Assembly: GCA_036513315.1 (NCBI GenBank) | Contig: DATBZF010000027.1 | Span: forward strand, 12,467-76,466 | Direction of reading: 5' to 3' | Length of the DNA stretch: 64,000 nucleotides | Origin: Roseiarcus sp036513315 | Lineage (GTDB): Bacteria > Pseudomonadota > Alphaproteobacteria > Rhizobiales > Beijerinckiaceae | Shown: in pieces, positions 25,862-33,954 of the stretch | How the letters are laid out: every line of letters starts with the position of its first letter | Numbering within the stretch: the stretch's first letter is position 1 | The notes under the pieces: model-generated | What the model saw: the letters and a program-made list of their open reading frames with translations, nothing else | What the model was told of the DNA's origin: nothing | The model's database searches: none | Position numbers and translations under genes: made by a program

Positions 25862-26527
25862 ATGCCGGGAACCGCAAGACCGGAACTTGTGGCCAAGCGC
25901 GCCTCCGCATCGGCCTATAGCCGTTGGGCGCCCATCTACGATCTGATTTTTGACCTGCCCTTCCATCCCGGCCGGTCGGCCGCCGCCGCGGCGGCGGCTG
26001 AAGCGGCGGGCCCCGATGGCGAAGTGCTGGTCGTCGGCGTCGGCACCGGCCTCGAACTCGGCCTGTTGCCCAAAAACCTGCGCGTTACCGGCATTGATCT
26101 CAGCGCGCCAATGTTGAAGCTGGCGCGCGAACGCGTCGCAAAAAACGCGCTCAGGCAGGTCAAAGCGCTCCATATCATGGATGCGGGCGCGCTCGAATTT
26201 CCCGATGCGCGGTTTGACGTGGCGCTGGCGCCGTATGTGATGAGCGTCGTCCCTTCGCCCGCCAGGGTTCTCGACGAAATGTGGCGCGTTCTGCGTCCGG
26301 GCGGCCAGATGGTGCTGATGAACCATTTTTCCGCCGAGGGCGGCCTACGGGCGCGCGCCGAAGCGGCGATGGAGCAATCGGCGGCGTGGCTCGGCTGGCA
26401 TCCGCAATTTCCTTACGCCGCCGTCGGCGACTGGCTCGCCAGCCGCAAGGACGCCGAACTCGTCGAAAAGCGTCAGATCGCGCCGTTCCGGCTGTTTACG
26501 CTGCTCAAGGTGAGAAAATGGATTTGA
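25862..26527 (+). CDS. SAM methyltransferase, PmtA-like phosphatidylethanolamine N-methyltransferase
   Basis: A 221-residue class I methyltransferase. YSRWAPIYDLIFDLPFHPGR is the N-terminal helix pattern of PmtA/UbiE-like enzymes; the SAM loop is EVLVVGVGTGLELGLLP, followed by VTGIDLSAPMLKLAR. It probably methylates phosphatidylethanolamine toward phosphatidylcholine, a common Hyphomicrobiales membrane lipid, at the inner membrane surface. Related UbiE-type quinone methyltransferases are the alternative. It lies between topA and rnr on the same strand, with GGAGGGAG before the ATG. Confidence 0.78.
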   Translation: MPGTARPELVAKRASASAYSRWAPIYDLIFDLPFHPGRSAAAAAAAEAAGPDGEVLVVGVGTGLELGLLPKNLRVTGIDLSAPMLKLARERVAKNALRQVKALHIMDAGALEFPDARFDVALAPYVMSVVPSPARVLDEMWRVLRPGGQMVLMNHFSAEGGLRARAEAAMEQSAAWLGWHPQFPYAAVGDWLASRKDAELVEKRQIAPFRLFTLLKVRKWI

Positions 26528-26693
26528 GCGTCTGAGCGGATGAAAGCGTCGCCTGCCCGGGAGGCCCGTCATATCGTATCCGGACAGGCGGGCTTGCATC
26601 TGAAGACCCGCGCCATGATATATGGCGGGGAGGCGACGCTTTCGTCGTCGATCCCAACTATCAATTTCCAAAGAAGACCAATTGTCTAAAAAA

Positions 26694-29003
26694 ATGAAAA
26701 CCGCGCGCCCTGTTCGCGCGAAAACGACGCGCGGACGAAACCGCGCCGGCGCCCTTCCCTCACGTGACGAACTGCTCGCTTATATCGGCGGCGAGGCCAC
26801 GCCCGACGGGCGCAAACCGCCAGTGCGCATCACAAAACGGGAGATCGCACGCGCCTTCGGCGTCCCCGGCGCCGAGAAAACCGACCTGAAACTGCTGATC
26901 AAAGACCTTGAGACCGACGGCGCCATCAGGCGCGGCCGCAAGACTTTGCAGCGACAGGGCCGGCTGCCTGCCCTCACGCTGGCCGATATCTTCGAACGCG
27001 ACCGTGACGGCGAATTGATCGCCAAGCCGGTCGAGTGGAGCGAAGACGGCGAGGCGCCGCGCATCCTGGTGCGGCGCTCTCGCGGCAAACGCGACGGCGG
27101 CCTCGCGCCGGGCCTTGGCGCACGCGTGTTGCTGCGCGTCGAATTCGACGCCGAAGCCGCGCCACGCGACCCCGCCTATAGCGGGCGGGTCGTCAAAATT
27201 CTCGACAAGGCCAAGGCGCGCACCCTCGGAATCTACCGCGAATTGGAGAGCGGCGGCGGCCGCGCCCTGCCCGTCGAAAAGCGTGGCGCGCCGCGCGAAA
27301 TCTTCGTGCCGGCGGGCATGTCCGGCGGCGCCGCCGAGGGCGATCTCGTCGCATTGGAGACGCTCCGCGAGGGCCGCTTCGGCCTGCCGACCGCGCGCGT
27401 CGTCGAGCGTCTCGGCGCGATCAAATCTGAGCGCGCGATCAGCCTGATCGCGATTACGACGCATGGCATTCCCGATGTTTTCTCGCCCGCGGCGCTGCAC
27501 GAGGCGGCAAGCGCGCGGCCAGCCAGCATGGATCATCGCGAGGACTGGCGCGACCTGCCGCTCGTCACCATCGATCCTCCCGACGCCAAGGACCATGACG
27601 ACGCGGTCCATGCGGCGCCGGACGGCGACGCCGAAAATATGGGCGGCTTCATCCTGACGGTCGCGATCGCCGATGTCGCGCATTATGTGCGGCCCGCCTC
27701 TACGCTCGACAGGGAGGCGCTCGAGCGCGGCAATTCAGTCTATTTCCCCGACCGCGTGGTACCGATGCTGCCCGAGCGCATCTCTAACGATTTGTGCTCG
27801 CTCCGCCCGGATGAAGACCGGCCGGCGCTCGCCGTGCGCATGGCGATCGGCAAGGACGGCCGCAAGCGCAAACATACGTTCCACCGCATCATGATGCGCT
27901 CGCACGCCAAGCTCAGCTACGAGCAGGCGCAGCGCGCGATCGACGGAGCCCCGGATGCGACGACGGCGCCGCTGTTGGAGACCACGCTGAAGCCTCTTTA
28001 CGCCGCCTATGCGGCGATGAAGATCGAGCGCGCGCAACGCAGCCCGCTCGATCTCGACCTGCCCGAGCGCAAGCTTGTGCTCAATGCCGACGGGTCGCTC
28101 AAAGGCGTGCGCTGGCCCGAGCGGCTCGACGCGCATCGCTTGATCGAGGAATTCATGATCCTCGCCAATGTCGCGGCGGCCGAATCCTTGGAGGCGGCGA
28201 AGGCCCATCTGATCTATCGCGCCCATGACGCGCCGAGCGTCGAAAAGCTGAATGACCTCAGCGAATTTCTCGCCACTATCGGCGTCAAATTCGCCAAGGG
28301 CGAGCGCGTGCGCCCGGCGCATTTCAATGGCATTCTCGGGCGCGTGAAGGGCGATGCTTCCGAGGCTTTGGTGAATGAAGTGGTGCTGCGCTCGCAGGCG
28401 CAGGCCGAATACACCAACGAGAACTACGGCCATTTCGGCTTGAACCTGCGGCGCTACGCGCATTTCACTTCGCCCATTCGCCGCTACGCCGACCTCATCG
28501 TCCATCGCGCGCTGATCCGCGCCTTGAACCTCGGGCCCGGCGGCCAGCCGGATATGAGCGTCAAGGATCTCGCCGATATCGCCCAGCGCATTTCCGGCGC
28601 GGAACGACGCGCCATGGCGGCCGAACGCGAGACCGCCGACCGCTTGATCGCCACGCATATGAGCGACAAGATCGGCGCGAGTTTCGAAGCGCGGATCGGC
28701 GGCGTCACCCGCGTCGGCCTGTTCGTTCGCCTCGCGCTGACAGGCGCCGACGGCTTCATCCCCGCCGCGACGCTCGGCGCCGATTATTTCCGCTTCGATG
28801 AAGCCTCGCGCGCGTTGGTCGGCTCTCGCACCGGCGAGACCTTTCGCCTTGGCGACAAGGTCGAGGTGAAGCTCGTCGAGGCGGCGCCTTTCGCCGGGGC
28901 TTTGCGCTTTGAAATGCTTTCGCACGGGGGCGCTGGAAAAGCCGCGCGCAAAGGCCCCGAGGCCGCCAAGCGAACGCGGGCGAGGAGCGGAGCCAGACGA
29001 TGA
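26694..29003 (+). CDS. rnr: Ribonuclease R
   Basis: A roughly 769-residue 3'-5' exoribonuclease for structured RNA. It has an N-terminal winged-helix region (DELLAYIGGEATPDGRKP onward), cold-shock domains, the RNB catalytic core with TIDPPDAKDHDDAVHA (metal-binding Asp residues) and SNDLCSLRPDEDRPAL, and a C-terminal S1 domain (GASFEARIGGVTRVGLFVRL) ending in a basic tail. The start is uncertain: ATG 26694 or an in-frame TTG at 26682. Its stop overlaps the next start by 4 nt (ATGA), so it is translationally coupled with the DUF983 gene. Confidence 0.95.
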   Translation: MKTARPVRAKTTRGRNRAGALPSRDELLAYIGGEATPDGRKPPVRITKREIARAFGVPGAEKTDLKLLIKDLETDGAIRRGRKTLQRQGRLPALTLADIFERDRDGELIAKPVEWSEDGEAPRILVRRSRGKRDGGLAPGLGARVLLRVEFDAEAAPRDPAYSGRVVKILDKAKARTLGIYRELESGGGRALPVEKRGAPREIFVPAGMSGGAAEGDLVALETLREGRFGLPTARVVERLGAIKSERAISLIAITTHGIPDVFSPAALHEAASARPASMDHREDWRDLPLVTIDPPDAKDHDDAVHAAPDGDAENMGGFILTVAIADVAHYVRPASTLDREALERGNSVYFPDRVVPMLPERISNDLCSLRPDEDRPALAVRMAIGKDGRKRKHTFHRIMMRSHAKLSYEQAQRAIDGAPDATTAPLLETTLKPLYAAYAAMKIERAQRSPLDLDLPERKLVLNADGSLKGVRWPERLDAHRLIEEFMILANVAAAESLEAAKAHLIYRAHDAPSVEKLNDLSEFLATIGVKFAKGERVRPAHFNGILGRVKGDASEALVNEVVLRSQAQAEYTNENYGHFGLNLRRYAHFTSPIRRYADLIVHRALIRALNLGPGGQPDMSVKDLADIAQRISGAERRAMAAERETADRLIATHMSDKIGASFEARIGGVTRVGLFVRLALTGADGFIPAATLGADYFRFDEASRALVGSRTGETFRLGDKVEVKLVEAAPFAGALRFEMLSHGGAGKAARKGPEAAKRTRARSGARR

Positions 29004-29419
29004 CGCAAATCTCTTATCCCACCGCCAACGATCGCACGGCGCCCCGCGACCTCGGCAGCGCCGTTCGGCGCGGGTTCATCGGGCGTTGTCCCAATTGCGG
29101 CAAGGGACGTCTGTTTCGCGCTTATCTGAAAGTCGTCGACGCCTGTCCGGTGTGCGGCGAGGACCTGCATCATCAGCGCGCCGACGACGCGCCGCCCTAT
29201 ATTACGATGCTGATCGTCGGCCATATTGTGGTGGCGGGCGTGCTGGCCGCTGAGGAGGCCTGGCCGCAATCGCCGATGTGGCTTGGCGCGATCGTCTGGA
29301 TATGGCTGACCTTCATTCTTTCTCTGTTGCTGTTGCCGCGGGTCAAAGGCGCACTGGTCGGTTATCAATGGGCGCTGCGCATGCATGGGTTCGGTGGCCA
29401 AGAGACAGACGCGCCGTGA
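29000..29419 (+). CDS. DUF983 family membrane protein
   Basis: A 139-residue protein with a zinc-ribbon-like N-terminus, two CxxC pairs (CPNCGKGRLF and CPVCGEDLHH), then two transmembrane helices (TMLIVGHIVVAGVLA and AIVWIWLTFILSLLLLPRVKG). It is found widely in alphaproteobacteria next to rnr; its function is not established. It overlaps rnr by ATGA and the following NUDIX gene by GTGA, so the three genes form one coupled operon. Confidence 0.9.
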   Translation: MTQISYPTANDRTAPRDLGSAVRRGFIGRCPNCGKGRLFRAYLKVVDACPVCGEDLHHQRADDAPPYITMLIVGHIVVAGVLAAEEAWPQSPMWLGAIVWIWLTFILSLLLLPRVKGALVGYQWALRMHGFGGQETDAP

Positions 29420-30165
29420 ACAGCCCGATCCCGCCCGAACTGACCGAAGCGCTGCAGACCGAGGCGCGGTTGCGCAAATCGCCCAACGTGCGCCCGCGCG
29501 ACGCGGCGACCCTGATCCTCATTGATCGTTCCGGCGCGGCGCCGCGCGTGCTGCTGGGCCGACGCCATACCGGGCATAAATTCATGCCGGGCAAGTTCGT
29601 TTTTCCCGGAGGGCGCATCGAAGCCTGCGATCGCCAGATGAGCATCGCCGGCCCGCTCGATGCGATCGTCGAGGAAAAGCTCAATGTGGGCGCCAAGCGC
29701 CCCTCGCCCGCTTTCGCCCGCGCGCTGGCGCTGGCGGCGATCCGCGAGACTTTTGAGGAAACCGGCCTCGCCCTCGGCGTGAAGGATCATGGCCCGCCGG
29801 GGGCCGCTCCTGACGGCGCCTGGGCGCGCTTTGCCGCCACCGGCGTCTTTCCCGCGCTCGACAGCCTTGATTTCATCGCGCGCGCGATCACGCCGCCGCG
29901 CCGCCCCAAGCGCTTCGACACCCGGTTTTTTGTCGCCGACGCGGCGCTGATCGCCCATCGGACGCCTGATGTCGTCCATGCCGAAGCTGAGCTCGTCGAG
30001 CTTGTCTGGACGCCGCTCGAAGAAGCGACCAAACTTGACATGCCGATCATCACCCGCGTCGTTCTGGCGGAGCTGGCCGCCGCCGCGCAGTCGGGGATGA
30101 GCCGTTTTCGCGCGCGCCCTTTCTACCACGAGCGCCACAAGCGCTGGGTTCGCGAGGAGCTTTAG
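29416..30165 (+). CDS. NUDIX hydrolase with split Nudix box (NUDT19-like)
   Basis: A 249-residue hydrolase. The catalytic box is split: GKFVFPGGRIE supplies the first half and AIRETFEETGLALG the second, with about 45 residues between them, as in the NUDT19/CoA-pyrophosphatase-like branch. It therefore likely hydrolyses a nucleoside diphosphate-linked substrate with Mg; the substrate is unknown. The start is GTG 29416, overlapping the DUF983 stop as GTGA. It ends 3 nt before the stop of the convergent gene at 30169. Confidence 0.87.
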   Translation: MNSPIPPELTEALQTEARLRKSPNVRPRDAATLILIDRSGAAPRVLLGRRHTGHKFMPGKFVFPGGRIEACDRQMSIAGPLDAIVEEKLNVGAKRPSPAFARALALAAIRETFEETGLALGVKDHGPPGAAPDGAWARFAATGVFPALDSLDFIARAITPPRRPKRFDTRFFVADAALIAHRTPDVVHAEAELVELVWTPLEEATKLDMPIITRVVLAELAAAAQSGMSRFRARPFYHERHKRWVREEL

Positions 30166-30168
30166 CGA

Positions 30169-30600
30169 TCAGGCCGCGCGCAAGGGCGGCGCGAGACGGC
30201 CCGCCAAAGCGATCAAGGCGAGATGATAGCCCTTGGCGGTGCGCATCGAGCGTTGGTAGCGCGTCATCACGATATCGAGAAGCTCGATCAGGATTTGCGC
30301 GTCGGCGTCGGCGAGATCGTCCAGATCGAGCGGACTTTCGTCGAGCGCCTCGACCAGATCCCAGCGCAGAGCATCATATTTGGGCATGTCGCCGATGATC
30401 AGCGCCCGCCAGGTGCGCGTATGCAATCGAGCGATCTTACGGGCCTCCGGCCCGCGGCCAAGATGGGCTTGATAGGCTTCGACCAGCCGGTCGAAGATGA
30501 CCGGCTCTGACCATTCAAGAAAGCCGGAGAGACCAAGGGCTGCGTCGGCATTCATCATTTGAAGCATCTCACGAGCTATCGCGAACGCTTGACGACTCAC
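30169..30600 (-). CDS. Conserved-looking protein of unknown function
   Basis: About 143 residues, mostly helical, no signal or membrane segment. I do not recognise the family. Recognisable strings are SEPVIFDRLVEAYQAHLGRG, IARLHTRTWRALIIGDMPKY and a C-terminal helix ILIELLDIVMTRYQRSMRTA. The start is unclear: GTG 30600, ATG 30567 or TTG 30642 are in frame. A palindrome at 30616-30638 that looks like an operator argues for a start downstream of it. It is convergent with the NUDIX gene and divergent from rpmG. Confidence 0.6.
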   Translation of the reverse strand: MSRQAFAIAREMLQMMNADAALGLSGFLEWSEPVIFDRLVEAYQAHLGRGPEARKIARLHTRTWRALIIGDMPKYDALRWDLVEALDESPLDLDDLADADAQILIELLDIVMTRYQRSMRTAKGYHLALIALAGRLAPPLRAA

Positions 30601-30615
30601 GCAACCTGCCAATTT

Positions 30616-30638
30616 GTAACCTTGCGCGCGAAGGTTAC
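30616..30638 (-). promoter_or_regulatory. Inverted repeat upstream of the unknown gene
   Basis: GTAACCTT, seven G/C bases, AAGGTTAC: 8-bp perfect arms. Next to it on the minus strand is TTAA-N7-GTAAC, one base from a CtrA-type site (TTAA-N7-TTAAC). Position is right for an operator or for the leader of the gene at 30169-30600; the regulator is unknown. Confidence 0.4.
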
Positions 30639-30815
30639 TCAAGGGTTAACAGTCAGCAGCCGCAAATATTTACTCCCGCCTATTCTATAGGCAGCCGCGC
30701 AGACGCGGATCAAATCCGCGCCATTGCCGTTTCGATCTCCGCCGAACGCCGGCAGGCACGCCGGCGGCCCGCCACCGGCCCGCGGCCGCCGTTTGCGATC
30801 GAGACGTCGATTTTC

Positions 30816-30843
30816 TTGACTTCCTGCTCTCCCTGACTATGTT
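30816..30843 (+). promoter_or_regulatory. Candidate sigma70 promoter for rpmG
   Basis: TTGACT at 30816-30821 and TATGTT at 30838-30843, 16 nt apart, pointing at rpmG 97 nt downstream. The match is fair rather than strong. Apart from this promoter and the palindrome at 30616, the 340 nt between the two divergent genes shows no other feature. Confidence 0.45.
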
Positions 30844-30939
30844 GCCGCCAAACGCCGCCAGCCGCTTGCCGGATGGCGGCTTCCGATTTTTCAAGACACC
30901 CCCCGCGCCTTGGGCGCCGAGTTAGACGGATCAAAGACC

Positions 30940-31107
30940 ATGGCCAAGGCCGCCTCTATCAAGATCAAACTGCTGTCGAGCGCCGACACCGGCTTCTTTT
31001 ACGTGACCAAGAAGAACGCCCGCACCAAGACGGAAAAGTTCACCTTCACCAAATATGACCCGGTCGCGCGCAAGCACGTCGAGTTCAAGGAAACCAAGAT
31101 CAAGTGA
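30940..31107 (+). CDS. rpmG: Ribosomal protein L33
   Basis: A 55-residue large-subunit protein, MAKAASIKIKLLSSADTGFF then YVTKKNARTKTEKFTF and ending FKETKIK. This is the Cys-free L33 form, so it does not need zinc. The ATG at 30940 is the family start. A classic intrinsic terminator lies 43 nt past the stop. Confidence 0.97.
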   Translation: MAKAASIKIKLLSSADTGFFYVTKKNARTKTEKFTFTKYDPVARKHVEFKETKIK

Positions 31108-31150
31108 TCGCCCAGCGCTTTCTGCGCTTCGACGACGGCTTGAACGAATG

Positions 31151-31175
31151 GGCGCTCCCTGGAGCGCCTTTTTGC
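31151..31175 (+). terminator. Intrinsic terminator of rpmG
   Basis: A GGCGCTC stem pairs with GAGCGCC around a tight CCTG loop (arms 31151-31157 and 31162-31168), followed by TTTTT. This is a textbook Rho-independent site 43 nt after rpmG. Confidence 0.85.
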
Positions 31176-31222
31176 TGTGGGGACCGGCGCCGCGATCTCG
31201 CTTCCAAGCGCTTCGTCAAGTC

Positions 31223-31540
31223 TCACAAGAGAGAGCGGATGAGCGTGACACATTCGCCGACCGGTCGTCCCGCACGGTCGATAACGATGTGTTCGCGGTC
31301 CCAGGGCGAAAGTCGCGCCCGATCGTCCTCTCCCAGTCTGGCAAGATCAGGCCGGGAATTTCGCCCGGCCGCGTTTCGACGCGCCGACGATGTTCTTGCG
31401 CATCCGAGCAGACAATTTCGATTTCGACGACCCGCGCACCCGCGCGCAGCCCCGCATCGCGTCAAGCGTTTCGCGTCAGCATCCATTTGACGGAATCAGC
31501 GATGATTGTCAGCCCGAGGCGGCCTGACGTTCGTGCGGAC
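31223..31540 (-). pseudogene. Decayed P-loop kinase (AAA/gluconokinase-like), C-terminal part only
   Basis: Read on the minus strand from about 31530, one frame gives SGRLGLTIIADSVKWMLTRN, a stop (TGA at 31462-31464), then RDAGLRAGARVVEIEIVCSD and AQEHRRRVETRPGEIPGL. A frame change near 31305 leads to LSPWDREHIVIDRAGRP and ends LIRSLL. This order matches the C-terminal two thirds of small predicted kinases. The P-loop N-terminus is absent, and similarity begins directly after the comEC stop, so a deletion probably joined the two. One nonsense codon (probably a former Trp), one frameshift and the N-terminal loss make it a pseudogene. The family call rests on motif memory. Confidence 0.6.
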
Positions 31541-31573
31541 TTCGGATTGACGCCAATGCAACAGAGTTCTTGC

Positions 31574-33835
31574 TTATGGCGATAGTGGTTCAGCGATCGG
31601 ATCGGCGGGATCGGCGTGGCTGGCGCTGCTCTTGCCAGGCCGTTCGATGCGGTCGCTGTGCGCCCGCTTGGGCGCAGGCGACCATGGACGATCCTCGAGC
31701 TGGGCGCGGTCGGTCGCCAGCGTGAAGCCGTCGCCGGTCCAGGTGAGGCCGACAGCGCCGGTCTCGGCGAGGCGCCGCTCGTCGAACACTTCAGCGGCCT
31801 TGCATCCAGCCGGCGCGGTCAGCGCGCTGACGACGACATCCGCCCGCCCGCAATCCTCCTCGAAGGCCATCCGGTCCTCGACGAAGGCGAGCGTTTCGCC
31901 CTCGGGCAGTGCGCCGACGCAGCCATAGCGGTCGCAGGGCGAGACGTTGTCGCGCGCCTCGGCGGCCTCGCGCCCGTCGCCGTCGGCCGACAGCCATTGT
32001 TCGGCGGCGAAAGCGTTGAAGCGTTTGCCGATGATGGCAAGCCGCCCGTCGGCGTCGCGCACAGCCGTCTGCTCGCCGCTCGGCGCGATGATGACGTCAT
32101 AGCGCGGGCCGCTCACCGCGCCGATGAGGCCGATCAACGCGAAGGGAATGGCGGTGGCGCGCAGCAGCCAGCTCCGCCAGATGAGCGCCGAGATCACCGC
32201 GAGGCTGAGAAAGGGCAGCGCATAGGGCGCGAAGGCGCGCAAATGCACCGTCGAGCCGGGCGCCTCGGCGATGTGGCGCGCCACCCAGAGAATGAATTTG
32301 ATGCCGGCGCCGACATAAAGCCAGACCGGCGCGTCGAGGCCGAGTGGATAGAGCGCCGTCCCGATCAATGCGCCGGGCACCGCGAAGAATTCGATCACGG
32401 TCAGAGTCAGCGGATTGCCGATCAGCACATAGGGGCTGAGATCATGGAAATGATAGGCCATGAAGGAAGCGGTGGCGCTGGTCGCGCAAAGCGTGGCGAC
32501 GATCAGCCCGATCGGCTTGTCGACGAGATGAAGCATCAGCCCGCCGCGCTTGGGCGGGCGCGGCGAGGCCAGGAAAGGATCGCCCGATATTTCCTGCCGC
32601 GCCAGACGGGCCTCCAACACCGCCACCAGCGCGCCGACCGCGGCGAAAGAAAGCTGGAAGCTGACGCCGAGGATCGCCTCCGGCTCCAGCGCGACGATCG
32701 CGATGATGGCGAGGCCGAGATTGCGCATCGTCAGCGCTCGGCGGTCGACGATGACGGCGCCGAGCACGATCAGCGTCATGATCAGCGCCCGCTCGGTGCC
32801 CACGCGCGATCCGGTGCAGACATCATAGGCGATCGCTCCAACGATGGCGATCGCCGCCGCCCATTTCTTGATGGGATAGCGTAGCGCGAGCGTCGGCGAC
32901 AAAGCGAGCAGGCGGCGCGTCGTCCAGAAAAAAATGCCGGCGACCAAAGTCATCTGCACGCCCGAAATGGTGATGATGTGGAAAATGCCGGCTTCGCGAA
33001 TGAGGTCCTTGGCGTCATTGGAGAGGAAATCGCGCTTGCCGGTCACCATCGCGGCGGCGATGGCGCCTTCGTCGCCGCCGATGATCTTATCGACCCGCGC
33101 GGCGAGCGCGTTGCGGGCGTGATCGATGGCGGCGCCAAAGCGCAAGGCGAGCGGCGCGTCGCCGGGCGGCGTAGCTGGCGTCACCGCGCCGAGCGTCGAG
33201 CCGACGGCCCCGACGCCAGCGAAATAAGCGTCGCGCGCGAAATCATAGCCGCCCGGCAGCGACGCATGCGAAGGCGGCAGCAGGCGGGCGGTCAAGGCGA
33301 CATAATCGCCGGCCGCGACGTCAGGCGCCTTACGGGTGGTGACGCGCACCCGTCGCGGCGCCATGCTCGCGGGCATGTCGCCGGGATCATCCACCCGAAG
33401 GAGGAGCCGCGCGCCGACCGTGCGGAAGTCGATTTCCTCGACGAAACCTTTCAGCTTGACGATGCGGATATGGTCGAGCACGGGCGCGGCGACGAGGGCG
33501 GTGCGCAGGCCCATCGCGAGAAAGCCTGAGGAAAGTGCGCAGGCGCCGACCAGTGCGGCAAAAACCAGACGCCGGCGGCGCGCGGCGAAAGCGAGCGCGC
33601 CGGTCAGCAGCGCGATCAGCGCCGGCAGCCACAGAACCGGCTCGCGATCGGCCGCGATATTGAGGCTGACGCCCGCCATCGCCGCGACCGGAATCCACAG
33701 AAAGAATCGGCGCTCGGCGATCTCCCTGGCGATCGCGGCCGACAGAAGCTTGCGCCAGTCGGGCGCCCAGGCGGCCGCGCGGGCGACGCCCGCCGCCGCG
33801 CCCGCCAAAACGCCTGTCTGCCCCGCGATTTTCAT
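31574..33835 (-). CDS. comEC: ComEC/Rec2 family DNA-uptake channel protein
   Basis: A 753-residue multi-pass inner-membrane protein. An N-terminal DUF4131 region with several helices (about 45-240) precedes the Competence domain with VTGKRDFLSNDAKDLIREAG and FHIITISGVQMTLVAG, typical of ComEC. The C-terminal soluble part (after about 540) lacks a complete metallo-beta-lactamase motif set, as in many alphaproteobacterial forms. The family moves single-stranded DNA across the membrane in competent cells. It is divergent from gltX, 119 nt apart. DprA elsewhere in the window is a functional partner. Confidence 0.9.
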   Translation of the reverse strand: MKIAGQTGVLAGAAAGVARAAAWAPDWRKLLSAAIAREIAERRFFLWIPVAAMAGVSLNIAADREPVLWLPALIALLTGALAFAARRRRLVFAALVGACALSSGFLAMGLRTALVAAPVLDHIRIVKLKGFVEEIDFRTVGARLLLRVDDPGDMPASMAPRRVRVTTRKAPDVAAGDYVALTARLLPPSHASLPGGYDFARDAYFAGVGAVGSTLGAVTPATPPGDAPLALRFGAAIDHARNALAARVDKIIGGDEGAIAAAMVTGKRDFLSNDAKDLIREAGIFHIITISGVQMTLVAGIFFWTTRRLLALSPTLALRYPIKKWAAAIAIVGAIAYDVCTGSRVGTERALIMTLIVLGAVIVDRRALTMRNLGLAIIAIVALEPEAILGVSFQLSFAAVGALVAVLEARLARQEISGDPFLASPRPPKRGGLMLHLVDKPIGLIVATLCATSATASFMAYHFHDLSPYVLIGNPLTLTVIEFFAVPGALIGTALYPLGLDAPVWLYVGAGIKFILWVARHIAEAPGSTVHLRAFAPYALPFLSLAVISALIWRSWLLRATAIPFALIGLIGAVSGPRYDVIIAPSGEQTAVRDADGRLAIIGKRFNAFAAEQWLSADGDGREAAEARDNVSPCDRYGCVGALPEGETLAFVEDRMAFEEDCGRADVVVSALTAPAGCKAAEVFDERRLAETGAVGLTWTGDGFTLATDRAQLEDRPWSPAPKRAHSDRIERPGKSSASHADPADPIAEPLSP

Positions 33836-33954
33836 GCGCCCCAGCCCTTTGGCGCCGCGCCCGCCATATGATACAGCGGCGCGCGAAGCTGGCTAGAGGC
33901 CAGCCGAAGAACCCACGCGTTCATCCCCTTTCACCGAAAGAACCCCAGCAGCTC

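Noticed and set aside
31223..31573. Possible lexA next to comEC
   Set aside because: lexA often neighbours comEC in related genomes and would fit the SOS box, but the residues here match a kinase tail, not LexA.
31616..32884. Plus-strand open frame opposite comEC
   Set aside because: Shadow frame with repeated Arg/Asp/Gly-rich composition; comEC is clearly the real gene.
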